Assembly (NCBI RefSeq): GCF_000702625.1 | Contig: NZ_JNIS01000001.1 | Span: 2,794,001 to 2,858,000 of the forward strand | DNA length: 64,000 bases | Source of the DNA: Exiguobacterium oxidotolerans JCM 12280 | GTDB lineage: Bacteria; Bacillota; Bacilli; Exiguobacteriales; Exiguobacteriaceae | Reading direction: 5' to 3' | Shown here: positions 34,276 through 43,277 of the stretch, piece after piece | Layout: each line of letters starts with the position of its first letter | How positions within the stretch are numbered: the stretch's first letter is position 1 | The notes under the pieces: generated by a model | What the model was told of the DNA's origin: nothing | Seen by the model: the letters and a program-made list of their open reading frames with translations, nothing else | Database searches by the model: none | Position numbers and translations under genes: made by a program

Positions 34276-35163
34276 TTACGGTTGCTGCTGCTGTGATTTT
34301 TCAGCGAGTAATAAATAGAGTGCTTGTGTACCAGACTCACCGTGCCCCATCGCTGCGAGCTCGTCATACAGTGATTTGACGAGCGCGAGACCCGGTGTCG
34401 AAATTCCCATCTCATCCGCCCGTTCAAGTGCCAGACGCATGTCTTTGATGAAATGTTTGACAAAAAATCCTGGTGAATAATTCTCCGCGATGACACGCGG
34501 AATCAAGTTCTCAAGTGACCAACTGCCGGCAGAACCACTTTTAATCGTCTCGACGAACTGCGTCGGGTCGATGCCAGAGCGTGTGACGAACAGCAACATC
34601 TCGGCTGTCCCAATCATCGAACCAGCGATGGCGATTTGGTTTGCAAGTTTCGCCGATTGTCCTTTTCCGGGACCGCCGAATAATGAAATCGAGCGTCCCA
34701 TCGCCTCAAACAATGGTTTGACGTCAGCGAAAGCCTGTTCTTGACCACCGACAAGAATCGCGAGTGTCCCGTTCTTCGCACCAAGGTCACCACCTGTGAC
34801 AGGTGCATCGAGTGCAACGAGCCCGTTTGCTTGTGCCTGCTCCGCGATTTTGACGGCGAGCGCCGGGCTTGATGTCGTCATGTCGATGACGATCGTCCCG
34901 GGCGCGGCATTCGCTAAAATTCCGTCTTCACTGAAGTAAATCTGTTCGACGTCTTCCGGGTATCCGACGATTGAAATGACGACGTCTGCGCCGGTGACGG
35001 CTTCTTTAATCGTGTCGACGATCGTCGCCCCGTCCTGTTCGAGCGGTAAGCCTTTTTCTTTTGTCCGGTTATAGCCTTGAACGGCAAAACCAGCTTTCAG
35101 CAAGTTTCGCACCATTCCTTGCCCCATGACACCGAGTCCAATAAATCCTATTGTTTTCGTCAT
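34276..35163 (-). CDS. 3-hydroxyisobutyrate dehydrogenase-family oxidoreductase
   Basis: 295 residues. GFIGLGVMGQGMVRNLLKAG is the N-terminal NAD(P)-binding Rossmann motif, DAPVTGGDLGAKNGTLAILVGG the substrate-binding block, and GKGQSAKLANQ carries the catalytic Lys. The family reduces or oxidises beta-hydroxyacids such as 3-hydroxyisobutyrate, tartronate semialdehyde or glyoxylate. The start codon overlaps the stop of the upstream ABC exporter gene (ATGA-type), so the two are translationally coupled. The C-terminus is Gln-rich (KSQQQQP). The substrate is unknown. Confidence 0.88.
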   Translation of the reverse strand: MTKTIGFIGLGVMGQGMVRNLLKAGFAVQGYNRTKEKGLPLEQDGATIVDTIKEAVTGADVVISIVGYPEDVEQIYFSEDGILANAAPGTIVIDMTTSSPALAVKIAEQAQANGLVALDAPVTGGDLGAKNGTLAILVGGQEQAFADVKPLFEAMGRSISLFGGPGKGQSAKLANQIAIAGSMIGTAEMLLFVTRSGIDPTQFVETIKSGSAGSWSLENLIPRVIAENYSPGFFVKHFIKDMRLALERADEMGISTPGLALVKSLYDELAAMGHGESGTQALYLLLAEKSQQQQP

Positions 35164-36908
35164 CTGTGATTCCCCCTGATTGCATCGGTCTGACCGATGA
35201 ATTGTTGCGTTACGAGTTTATTATACAAAACATTCGTCTCGACGAGGGAGTCGTGTGTTCCGATTCCGGAAACCCGTCCGTCCTCGAGAACGATGATTTG
35301 ATCCGCGTGGCGGACTGTCGCCAGGCGGTGAGCGATGACGAACGTCGTCCGTCCGCGCATCAAGCGTTCGAGTGCTTCCTGGACGACACGTTCCGATTCC
35401 GAGTCAAGGCTAGACGTCGCTTCGTCGAGCAACAAGAGTTCCGGATCACGCAGCAAGGCACGGGCGATCGCAATCCGTTGCCGTTGTCCACCCGACAGTT
35501 TGACCCCGCGTTCGCCGATTTCCGTCATGTAGCCGTGCGGGAACGACTGGATGAAGGCATCGGCATTCGCCATTTCGGCAGCGTCACGAATTTCCTGTTC
35601 CGTTACGTCCCGGACGAGTCCGTACAGTAAATTATCACGAATCGTTCCCGATAAGACCGGTGAATCCTGCGCGACGTAACCGATCGCCCGGCGCCAGCTC
35701 TCAAGCCGGAACGTCTCGATGCCGTCCGGTCCGAGTGAAATATCACCTGACGTTGGTTGATAAAACCGCTCGAGCAACGCAAACAACGTTGATTTTCCAG
35801 AACCGCTTGGTCCGACGATCGCCGTCGTCTGGCCGTGCGGTAAGGAAAAGGACACGTCATGCAGTAACGTCGTCTCATCATAGCCGAACGAGAGCTGATT
35901 GAATTGAACCGCTCCGAACGGACGGGTGACGTCACGCGTTCCTTGTTGCTCCGGCTGTTCTTCGAGCAGTTCGGAAATTCGTTCTGTCGCCCCGCGTGCT
36001 TTCTGGAGTTTCGAAATGAATTCCGTCATCGTCACGAGCGGGGTCATGATTTGGAACAAGTAGAGTGAAAAGGCGACGAGCTCACCGGCAGAAATTTGGT
36101 TCGTCGAGACCCGGTAAGCTCCGAAGCCGATGATGATGATCAGCATCGATGTCAGCGTCACGTTGAACAGTGGTAACAGAATCGCTTGAATCCGACCTTC
36201 TTTGACGCCGAAGCCGAAGAGATTTTCAATCTTTTCGTTTCCACGGTCCATTTCGTAAGACTCGGTCGCTTGCGATTTGATGAGCCGGACTTCGCTCAAC
36301 ATCTCGGCGAAGAAGCCGGATAAGCCGGCGAGTTCTTTTTGGGTCGCCCGGGAAATCTCGTGCAATTTCCGGACGAGCGGGATGATGATCAGTAACGTCA
36401 ACGGAACGGCAATCACCATGACAAGCGTCATCTGCCAATCGAGGAAAAATAAAATCGTGATCGCTCCGATGATGGAAACGACGGACGTCAACAGGCGGAC
36501 GAGCTGTTCCGACAACAATTGTTGTAACGTCGTCGCGTCGTTGTTGAGACGGGAGACGAGCTCCCCTGATTTTGTTTCATCATAAAACGGGACCGGGAGA
36601 CCGAGAAGGTGTTTCCACAGTAATGTTCGTAAGTTAGCGACGATGCGTTGTCCGGCAATCTGGAGCCAGTAAATCGAAAAAGCATTACTGACGAGTTGGA
36701 CGAGAAAAACGACGATGAATAAGGAAATCAGTCCCGGTGTCAGCCGATCGACCGAGAAATTATCAATCAGTGATTTTAAGAACCACGGAATCATCAGTGC
36801 CGCTAATGCCTGGATGACTGAGACGGCGACGGCTGCTGATAGCAGACCGACCGGTGGATTACTTCTCTTGAGAAGATGTAAAAATGATTTGAATGTAGCT
36901 TGCTCCAT
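35160..36908 (-). CDS. multidrug ABC exporter half-transporter (BmrA/LmrA-like)
   Basis: 582 residues. An N-terminal six-helix exporter domain (about 15-320) is fused to an ATPase domain with Walker A GPSGSGKST, signature LSGGQRQRIAIARALL and Walker B LLLLDEATSSLDSES, all intact. Size and the N-terminal SFLHLLKRSNPP pattern resemble BmrA, which works as a homodimer exporting drugs or lipids. The frame is open much further upstream to 37133, but the conserved start is ATG 36908 with AGGAAAG as SD. The coupled downstream dehydrogenase is an unusual partner. Confidence 0.9.
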   Translation of the reverse strand: MEQATFKSFLHLLKRSNPPVGLLSAAVAVSVIQALAALMIPWFLKSLIDNFSVDRLTPGLISLFIVVFLVQLVSNAFSIYWLQIAGQRIVANLRTLLWKHLLGLPVPFYDETKSGELVSRLNNDATTLQQLLSEQLVRLLTSVVSIIGAITILFFLDWQMTLVMVIAVPLTLLIIIPLVRKLHEISRATQKELAGLSGFFAEMLSEVRLIKSQATESYEMDRGNEKIENLFGFGVKEGRIQAILLPLFNVTLTSMLIIIIGFGAYRVSTNQISAGELVAFSLYLFQIMTPLVTMTEFISKLQKARGATERISELLEEQPEQQGTRDVTRPFGAVQFNQLSFGYDETTLLHDVSFSLPHGQTTAIVGPSGSGKSTLFALLERFYQPTSGDISLGPDGIETFRLESWRRAIGYVAQDSPVLSGTIRDNLLYGLVRDVTEQEIRDAAEMANADAFIQSFPHGYMTEIGERGVKLSGGQRQRIAIARALLRDPELLLLDEATSSLDSESERVVQEALERLMRGRTTFVIAHRLATVRHADQIIVLEDGRVSGIGTHDSLVETNVLYNKLVTQQFIGQTDAIRGNHR

Positions 36909-37036
36909 ACGTGCACTTCCTTTCCTACCTATTGTCTTGCGAAATTGAACCGGGGTCAACTTATAGTGATTGCTTGACAGTGTTTCCGTTTCTCGCTGAC
37001 ACTGAAGACAGATAGGTAAAAGAGAGGACGAGAGAA

Positions 37037-37474
37037 ATGAAAGTACTAGTGGATGCCGATGGATGTCCGGTCGTTGATTTGACGATTCAGTTAAGTGAGG
37101 GAATAGAGGTGTTTTTAGTTTGTGATACGGCACATGAATTCAACCGGGCGGGGGCGACGACGATTACAATTGGGCAAGGTCCGGATGCGGTCGATTATGC
37201 GATCGTCAACCGGATTTCACCGGGCGACATCATCGTCACACAAGATTATGGACTGGCGGCACTTGCCTTAGCACGAAAGGGGCGACCAATTGATCAAAAT
37301 GGGCGGATCTTCACGGATGACAATATCGATTTCCTGTTGCATACGCGGCATGTCGGTCAACAAATTCGCCGCGCCGGTGGACGGACGAAAGGCCCGAAGA
37401 AACGGACACCACATGAGGATAAACAATTTGCGGCGGCTTTTGAAACATTATTAGCCCAACAGCCATTAAAATGA
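37037..37474 (+). CDS. YaiI/YqxD-family (DUF188) protein
   Basis: 145 residues. VLVDADGCPVVD near the start, then IVTQDYGLAALALARKG and GGRTKGPKKRTPHEDKQF are diagnostic of the UPF0178/DUF188 family, a PIN-like fold with conserved acidic residues and no firmly known function. SD GAGAGGACGAGAG precedes ATG 37037. It diverges from the ABC exporter gene. It is probably not in the kinase operon, although the next gene starts 71 bp later in the same direction. Confidence 0.88.
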   Translation: MKVLVDADGCPVVDLTIQLSEGIEVFLVCDTAHEFNRAGATTITIGQGPDAVDYAIVNRISPGDIIVTQDYGLAALALARKGRPIDQNGRIFTDDNIDFLLHTRHVGQQIRRAGGRTKGPKKRTPHEDKQFAAAFETLLAQQPLK

Positions 37475-37545
37475 TTTTTCGCCTGACAAACGACGTGCAT
37501 GGTATAATTTTAGAAACGAATTTTTAGGTGGGAGGAAGAAGTGCA

Positions 37546-39195
37546 TTGAAAAAAGTTATGCGGTATCGTCCAACTAAAAAAACACGACCATATCGTTTGA
37601 AGAGTGGATCGTTTCCTTCGATCGAGCAAAGCACGGACGTCACGGCAGATCAGCAACAAATCGGTCAGCTGAAACACGACTTGCTCGCAGCCGAAGATAA
37701 ATTAAGACACCGAAATGAAATCATGGAAACACTCGCGACACAAAACGTCGAATCTGCGTGCGAGACGCTTCTGTTGAAGCTGCTTCCGCTCATCGGATTG
37801 ACGCGTGGTGCGATCATTCTCTACCGGCGCGAACAACTCAGTCATGTCGTGACAGAGGGGGTGGAAGAGATGGAGTTGATTGAAAAGGACTTAGATCAAT
37901 ATTCCGTTTTGCGCCGTGCATTTGTGATGCGAAAGTCCGTCCAACTGCCGATTGAAACAGGAGGATATGAGTCCGCGATTCCAATCCAGTCACCGAGTAA
38001 CAACAGTGTCGTCGGGTTGATTTATTTAAAGCATGAGTTCGAACAGTTCAATTTAGAACAAGTCGGAGACATCTTAGACTTGTCACGCAAGCTCGGGATG
38101 ACGTTAGAGCGACACCTCTTGTTCCATCAGATGGAGCATGAAAAAATCAAGACGTACCAGTTACTCGATTCGATTCGCGAAGCAGTCCTCTACATCGAGA
38201 GTAGTGGCGAACAAATCTATGCCAACCAAGCGTTGCTCGATATGTTCCCGCCAAAACTGTTGAATCAAGCACAAGGGTTTCGGCATGCCTACGAGCGGGC
38301 GACATCGCTGTTTGAGCACGTCGACCAGCCGGATGCGTTACACGATTATATTGGTCAGCTGATGAACGGTGATATACCGGGTGAAACGATTGAACTGTCC
38401 GCATTTCGAGGCAACCTCTTGCTCAGTGCCTATGCGGAGCGGATTGCGATTGCGAACGTCGAATGGGGCATGATGCTCGTCTTGCGCGATGTGACGAAAG
38501 ATAAAGAACTCGACTTGAAGCAAGCTGAATTCGTGTCCATCGTCTCTCACGAACTGCGGACGCCGCTCTCTTCAATCATGGGATTCACAGAATTGTTGAT
38601 GAAGCGTTCCCTCGACGGACCCCGTCAAAAAAAATACCTCGAGACGATTTATTCCGAGACCGTCCGTTTGTCTGAGCTGATCCACGACATTCTCGAAATT
38701 CAAAAGGGTGAAGATTTGACGCAAGGGGCAACAAAAAGAACGATTGATTTAAAGAAACTGCTGATTGAAATGAAAACGATGTTCGAGTTAGCGAGCAGTG
38801 AACATACAGTGCGGATGGCGTTCGGTTCAGGGGCACATCTCTTGATGGCAAGCGAAGAAAAAATGAAGCAATTGTTTACGAACTTAATCATGAATGCGAT
38901 CAAATACTCACCGAATGGTGGAAACATCGAGATACGTACTGAAGTGACAGCGCAGGACCTCCGGATTGAAGTCGAAGATGAAGGGATCGGTATTCCGGAT
39001 AAGGCGTTACCGTTCATTTTTGATAAATTCTACCGGGCCGATAACTCGGATACCCGGAAAATTGGCGGAACAGGTCTCGGACTTGCGATTTGTAAAATGA
39101 TCGTCATGGACCATGGGGGTTCGATTTCTGTTCAGTCAGAAGTTGGTGTCGGAAGTCGCTTCATCGTCGAGTTCCCGATTCATCCGATGTCATGA
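37546..39195 (+). CDS. soluble sensor histidine kinase (GAF-PAS-HisKA-HATPase)
   Basis: 549 residues and no transmembrane helix. A basic N-terminal tail and short coiled coil (about 35-60) lead into a GAF-like domain (about 65-200), a PAS-like domain (about 205-320), HisKA with the phospho-acceptor His in FVSIVSHELRTPLSS, and HATPase_c with N box NLIMNAIKYSP, G1 DEGIGIP and G2 GGTGLGLAI. All are intact, so the kinase should be active. No response regulator is adjacent. TTG 37546, 10 nt after GGGAGG, is the likely start. A GGDEF/EAL gene follows 19 bp downstream, suggesting a shared signalling output. Confidence 0.85.
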   Translation: MKKVMRYRPTKKTRPYRLKSGSFPSIEQSTDVTADQQQIGQLKHDLLAAEDKLRHRNEIMETLATQNVESACETLLLKLLPLIGLTRGAIILYRREQLSHVVTEGVEEMELIEKDLDQYSVLRRAFVMRKSVQLPIETGGYESAIPIQSPSNNSVVGLIYLKHEFEQFNLEQVGDILDLSRKLGMTLERHLLFHQMEHEKIKTYQLLDSIREAVLYIESSGEQIYANQALLDMFPPKLLNQAQGFRHAYERATSLFEHVDQPDALHDYIGQLMNGDIPGETIELSAFRGNLLLSAYAERIAIANVEWGMMLVLRDVTKDKELDLKQAEFVSIVSHELRTPLSSIMGFTELLMKRSLDGPRQKKYLETIYSETVRLSELIHDILEIQKGEDLTQGATKRTIDLKKLLIEMKTMFELASSEHTVRMAFGSGAHLLMASEEKMKQLFTNLIMNAIKYSPNGGNIEIRTEVTAQDLRIEVEDEGIGIPDKALPFIFDKFYRADNSDTRKIGGTGLGLAICKMIVMDHGGSISVQSEVGVGSRFIVEFPIHPMS

Positions 39196-39214
39196 TACGA
39201 AAGGAGGCAGCACG

Positions 39215-40969
39215 ATGAAAAATGCTCAAAGCCGCTACGAAGCCTTACATCCGCTCGTCGAAGAAATTTTAGGGAAACTCAGTGAAAAAATTGGCGTCAA
39301 TTCGTTATTTTTCGCACTGAATGATTCAAGTAGCAACTTCATCGTCAAAGCAATCAATCAAGATCAAGAATTGATTGAAGAAGGATCGACGCATGTGTTC
39401 AACCACGTCCTTTGTAAACTGGTCATCGATGAAAATGCAGGGAAACTTCAAATCAATGAGTTGTTGACGAGTCCGTTGACGGTCGACCATCCCGTCACGA
39501 AGGCATTAGGAAACGGGAGTTTTCTGGGTGTCGCAATCAAAAACGCCGACAATGAGAAAATCGGAACGCTTTGTGCCTTTGACGATCGACCATATGACTT
39601 CTCAGCGAGCGATTTAGCATTGATTGAACATTACGCTGATGTCATTAGCAAATCGATCAGTGTCGAAACATACGTCATTAAAGATGCCTTGACGGATGTG
39701 TACAATGAACGGTACATGAACCGTTTGATTTCAAGTGTGACGATTCATCCAGCATTTTTAATGGTCTTGAACCTCGATAACTTTCACGCAGTCAATGCCA
39801 AATTCGGATACCGTGTCGGCAACCGGGTTTTACAAGTCCTCGCCGACCGGCTGAAATATGTTCCGATTCCGAATCATGTCGTCGGACGGAAGGACGGCAA
39901 TGAATTCATCATTCTTGCGCCGCTTGATGAACGAGAGTTTGAACAAACGGGTGCGATGTATGCCGATTACATCATGGCAGCAATCGAGGCGCCGATCGCG
40001 GACATCGGATTTGAACCGATTCATTTGACGGCGTCGTCCGGCGTCAGTTTGTTGACGGGGGATTATACGAACCGACAGACGCAAGTCTATGCGGCAGAGG
40101 CCTTGATGCAACAAGTGAAGCTCGATGGAAAAAATGGCATTTTGTTCGTCAACCAGCAGCGAGAGTTCGAACAGCATCCGTTCGCTTCCGTTCTTGAAGA
40201 AGAGTTGACACATGCGTTAGAACGCGGGCAATTCGAACTGTATTACCAGCGGATTCTTGATATGAAGCGAGGGGTGACCGTTGCGGTCGAAGCCTTATTA
40301 CGCTGGAACCATCCTGTGCTCGGATTCGTCAGCCCGACTGACTTCATTCCAATTGCAGAACGCATGGGGGTCTTTGGCGACATCGGTCGATTTACGATTC
40401 GCCAGGCGATTGCCGATCGCGAACGGTTCGAAGCAGAATTCGATTTACCGGTTTCAGTTGCGGTTAATCTTTCCGCGAGTCAATTCCAGTCGAATCAACT
40501 GTTAGAAGAACTCTTATCCTTTTCGAAGCAAGCAAACTTTAAACAAGATCGTGTCGTCCTCGAGATTCGGGAAGAAGTATTGCAGACAGGACGGAAAAAA
40601 GCAATTGAGCGCCTTGAACTGTTACGAAGCGCGGGATACCGCTTGACGGTCGATCATTTCGGTAGCCATTATGCATCGCTCAATTCATTGCTTCATCTAC
40701 CGGTCCAGGCGGTCAAGCTCGATCCGATCTTCACCCGACGTTTGGCTCAAAATCAGCTCGAGCAGTCAATGATTCGCTCAGTCTATGCTTTGACGGAAAC
40801 ATTAAATATTTCACTTGTCATTCAAGAGGTCGAGACATTATCGCAATACAAGCAGGTGGAAATGCTAGGCGAGCGTTTGTATGTCCAGGGGCATTATCTG
40901 CATCATCCGCAACCGCTCGATAAGTTGATTACGGACTTTGCGAAGAAAATGCAACCTCTTGATGTTTAA
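39215..40969 (+). CDS. GAF-GGDEF-EAL protein with degenerate catalytic motifs
   Basis: 584 residues: GAF-like domain (about 15-155), GGDEF (about 160-325) and EAL (about 345-580). The GGDEF signature is degraded to KDGNEF, so cyclase activity is unlikely. In the EAL domain the metal-binding EALLRW, VNLSASQ and LEIREE are kept, but the usual DDFGTGYSSL reads DHFGSHYASL and AEGVET reads IQEVET, so phosphodiesterase activity is doubtful. It may bind c-di-GMP or GTP as a sensor. ATG 39215 has SD AAGGAGG. Likely co-transcribed with the upstream kinase. Confidence 0.85.
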   Translation: MKNAQSRYEALHPLVEEILGKLSEKIGVNSLFFALNDSSSNFIVKAINQDQELIEEGSTHVFNHVLCKLVIDENAGKLQINELLTSPLTVDHPVTKALGNGSFLGVAIKNADNEKIGTLCAFDDRPYDFSASDLALIEHYADVISKSISVETYVIKDALTDVYNERYMNRLISSVTIHPAFLMVLNLDNFHAVNAKFGYRVGNRVLQVLADRLKYVPIPNHVVGRKDGNEFIILAPLDEREFEQTGAMYADYIMAAIEAPIADIGFEPIHLTASSGVSLLTGDYTNRQTQVYAAEALMQQVKLDGKNGILFVNQQREFEQHPFASVLEEELTHALERGQFELYYQRILDMKRGVTVAVEALLRWNHPVLGFVSPTDFIPIAERMGVFGDIGRFTIRQAIADRERFEAEFDLPVSVAVNLSASQFQSNQLLEELLSFSKQANFKQDRVVLEIREEVLQTGRKKAIERLELLRSAGYRLTVDHFGSHYASLNSLLHLPVQAVKLDPIFTRRLAQNQLEQSMIRSVYALTETLNISLVIQEVETLSQYKQVEMLGERLYVQGHYLHHPQPLDKLITDFAKKMQPLDV

Positions 40970-40988
40970 CGGAAATCGTTCAGGGAAT
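40964..40988 (+). promoter_or_regulatory. sigma-B-type promoter
   Basis: GTTTAA, 13 nt, GGGAAT, overlapping the stop of the GGDEF/EAL gene and 41 nt before the acidic small protein gene. It has the same layout as the promoter at 54481. Confidence 0.5.
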
Positions 40989-41028
40989 ACTCTTAACTGT
41001 AGCTTAATTTTGTTAAGGGGGATTTCTC

Positions 41029-41274
41029 ATGAATGAACAACACGATAAAGAAACAGATCCAATTACATCAGGTAATCAGATGACGAATGATGAAATTGCG
41101 GGACGTGACAAAGAGGCAGCACCGGATACTCGCGATAAGCATGATCAAGCAAAAAACCAAAAAGCGGATGCTGAGAAATCAGCCGATGCGTCCGATGAAC
41201 AACCGGATCTTTCGCACGAAGCAGACGACGACTCTGATGTCGAAGCGAACGAGGAAACGAATCAAGATAACTAA
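41029..41274 (+). CDS. 81-residue acidic, disordered protein
   Basis: Very hydrophilic: Asp, Glu, Lys, Gln and Asn make up most of the chain, with no hydrophobic core, so it is probably intrinsically disordered. SD AAGGGGGA precedes ATG. A sigma-B-like promoter upstream suggests a stress role comparable to small hydrophilic stress proteins. Family not recognised. A strong terminator follows. Confidence 0.65.
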   Translation: MNEQHDKETDPITSGNQMTNDEIAGRDKEAAPDTRDKHDQAKNQKADAEKSADASDEQPDLSHEADDDSDVEANEETNQDN

Positions 41275-41304
41275 GTGAGCGAATCGCATTCGTTCCACGC
41301 ACTT

Positions 41305-41345
41305 AAAAGGCATCGACTCTTTCAGATGAGTCGATGCCTTTTTGA
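41305..41345. terminator. terminator
   Basis: aaaaggcatcgactc pairs with gagtcgatgcctttt, then T. Confidence 0.85.
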
Positions 41346-41497
41346 ATTTAAATGAAGAGGTTATCTGGCAAACACTTCTTTTTCGTTCAATCGGGCTGAA
41401 CGGGTCTCGCTTTTTTACGGCGAGCAGTTGGAATGTTGCATTTGCTTCTGCATAATCGGTACATGTGTCAGCGAGCGTTTCCCATTCATAAGGGGAA

Positions 41498-41611
41498 TCA
41501 GAAAGAATATTTTTTTAATATCTGTTCGCGGTTTGTCCCTTGCAACATACAATTGACGAAGACTGCGCCTTCACGCAACTGGTTCAAGATGTTGTTTACG
41601 AACGTCGTCAA
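41498..41611 (-). CDS. possible 37-residue ORF overlapping the DUF4003 stop
   Basis: A frame starting at TTG 41611 overlaps the DUF4003 stop codon and reads FVNNILNQLREGAVFVNC... to a stop at 41498. Codon use looks like that of real genes here, and the overlap would allow translational coupling. There is no clear SD and I do not recognise the peptide. It could equally be a frame-shifted remnant of a longer gene end. Confidence 0.25.
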   Translation of the reverse strand: MTTFVNNILNQLREGAVFVNCMLQGTNREQILKKYSF

Positions 41612-42585
41612 GCATCGCTACTGCTACTTCCCGCATCGCCGCCGTCAAATCCGCCGTCGACCATTCCGCCATCTGTCGCATGCGACGTGTCAGTAAGATC
41701 GACTGGAAACAGTAAAAAGGGGACTGTTTCCGTCGCAATGTCGTCGATCGTCGGAGCAAGTTGAGCAAACAGTAGCTGCAGTGTCGGATGGTTCGCGAGA
41801 TAGAGCCGGACAGCCGTTAAAAAAAGTAAGTCCTTTCGATGCTTGAAGTGGACATCCGAGCGAAGTTGCTCGACGATTTGGTCGAGTTTTGAAGCATGTT
41901 CGGCAGGATCACCGAGTAAGGCGAGCAGACCGTGGAATGCAAGTGGGATGTGAGATTTACGATAACGTGTGCGCGATGCCCGTAATTGGTCGACATACGC
42001 CTCGAAATCGTCTTCAGGTAAAAGTGAAAAGAGGAGAGCGACGATATAGGTCTGTTGGGCGCGTCCAAACCGTTTCTTTAACCGATCGTAAGCGTCTTCC
42101 ACGCGTGCAAGAAGATGCTCGACTTCACCGCGCTTGTAACATTGGAAAAAGAAGAGTGAGCCGAGTAAAGGGGAGACGATGAAACGGTGTTGTTTTTTGG
42201 CGAGTCGGTAAAGGGATAACGTCCGATGTAAGTGAGCGTCTGATGGATTAAGTCGGCTGATCAGCAGAGCGGTCGAGAAGGCATTTGCAGGATGCGTCAT
42301 GCGATGCGTCGCAAAAAAACTTTGAATCGACATCATTTCCGTGATGCGCTCAAACGGAGACGCATCAAAAGCGTGGATTTTCGATGCGAGGAGCAGTGCC
42401 TGGGTCTGGTGCGAATGTAAGTGAAGTTCGATGTAATCAGCAGTCTGTTCGAGCGTCGAAAATTCTGTCGCATAATGGCCAATCGTTTGATCAAAAGCAA
42501 GTTCGATCAAGATATTGTCTTGGTAGCTAACAAAATACTGTCCTACGTCTTCGAGCTGATGCAAAAAGCGTGTGCTTTCCTCCAT
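41608..42585 (-). CDS. DUF4003-family protein
   Basis: 325 residues, mostly helical and soluble. Features such as HPANAFSTALLISRL, LHRTLSLYRLAKKQHRFIVSP and the GDPAEHASKLD region match DUF4003 as I recall it. The C-terminus ends in a Gly/Asp/Ser-rich tail (GGFDGGDAGSSSSDA), which is unusual. No enzyme motif is evident. GTG 42588 and ATG 42585 are adjacent; the ATG fits GGGGGTGGG better. It runs 55 bp downstream of the DUF1836 gene in the same direction. Confidence 0.7.
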   Translation of the reverse strand: MEESTRFLHQLEDVGQYFVSYQDNILIELAFDQTIGHYATEFSTLEQTADYIELHLHSHQTQALLLASKIHAFDASPFERITEMMSIQSFFATHRMTHPANAFSTALLISRLNPSDAHLHRTLSLYRLAKKQHRFIVSPLLGSLFFFQCYKRGEVEHLLARVEDAYDRLKKRFGRAQQTYIVALLFSLLPEDDFEAYVDQLRASRTRYRKSHIPLAFHGLLALLGDPAEHASKLDQIVEQLRSDVHFKHRKDLLFLTAVRLYLANHPTLQLLFAQLAPTIDDIATETVPFLLFPVDLTDTSHATDGGMVDGGFDGGDAGSSSSDA

Positions 42586-42640
42586 CACAGCCCACCCCCA
42601 TCTTCATTTTCCCTATTTTACCATGAGCAACCGGTAGAAG

Positions 42641-43162
42641 TTAACCGTCGAGTTGATCAATCATCCGTTCGGCGGCACGTCGATAGAGATTGCTCATATG
42701 TGCAAGTGAAAGGATTTGTTGCAGCTGATCGATTGGTTCGTTTTCATCAGCCAACGCTTGCTCAGCTTCGAATGTCTCGAGATTCCGTACCGTGTTTTCT
42801 AGGTAGCTTGCATAGAAGGCTTCCAGATTGAGCGTCTCGTTTGCAACACCTTGATTCAATTCAGTCAATGTTGCTTTGATGTCATTGATTGAGACGGTTC
42901 CTTTCAGTTGATAAATCAAGCTGATCAGAATGAGATGATTCTTCGTATATTTTTTATTCGTGACGGGGAAAAAGAGTTTCTTTTTCGCGTAATTGTTAAT
43001 CATCGTCTTCGTCAAAATCGTTTCGCCTTCTGTCCGCGTCGTTGCTTCAAATGTCCGTTCGAACAGTTGAATGACTTGATCCATATACAAGTCGATGTTC
43101 GGAATATCGTCTAACTGGAGTTGGCGATCGAGCGGTCGCGATTTGTCGTCATCGTGTGTCAT
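42641..43162 (-). CDS. DUF1836-family protein
   Basis: 173 residues. LTKTMINNYAKKKLFFPVTNKKYTKNH in the middle is the DUF1836 hallmark and resembles the HTH of MerR-like proteins, where a Y-x-K-x-x-LxxP element follows the helices. A regulatory role is therefore possible but unproven. ATG 43162 with SD GGAGG is preferred over the upstream frame. It is probably co-transcribed with the DUF4003 gene. Confidence 0.8.
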   Translation of the reverse strand: MTHDDDKSRPLDRQLQLDDIPNIDLYMDQVIQLFERTFEATTRTEGETILTKTMINNYAKKKLFFPVTNKKYTKNHLILISLIYQLKGTVSINDIKATLTELNQGVANETLNLEAFYASYLENTVRNLETFEAEQALADENEPIDQLQQILSLAHMSNLYRRAAERMIDQLDG

Positions 43163-43277
43163 TAAAAAAACCTCCATGAAATTTACAGGTAATGCTTTCT
43201 ATTTCTCTACTATATGATAAGATATCTATATAACGCCATGTAGTATTGAAAACTACATAACTTTTGGAGGGTAACTT

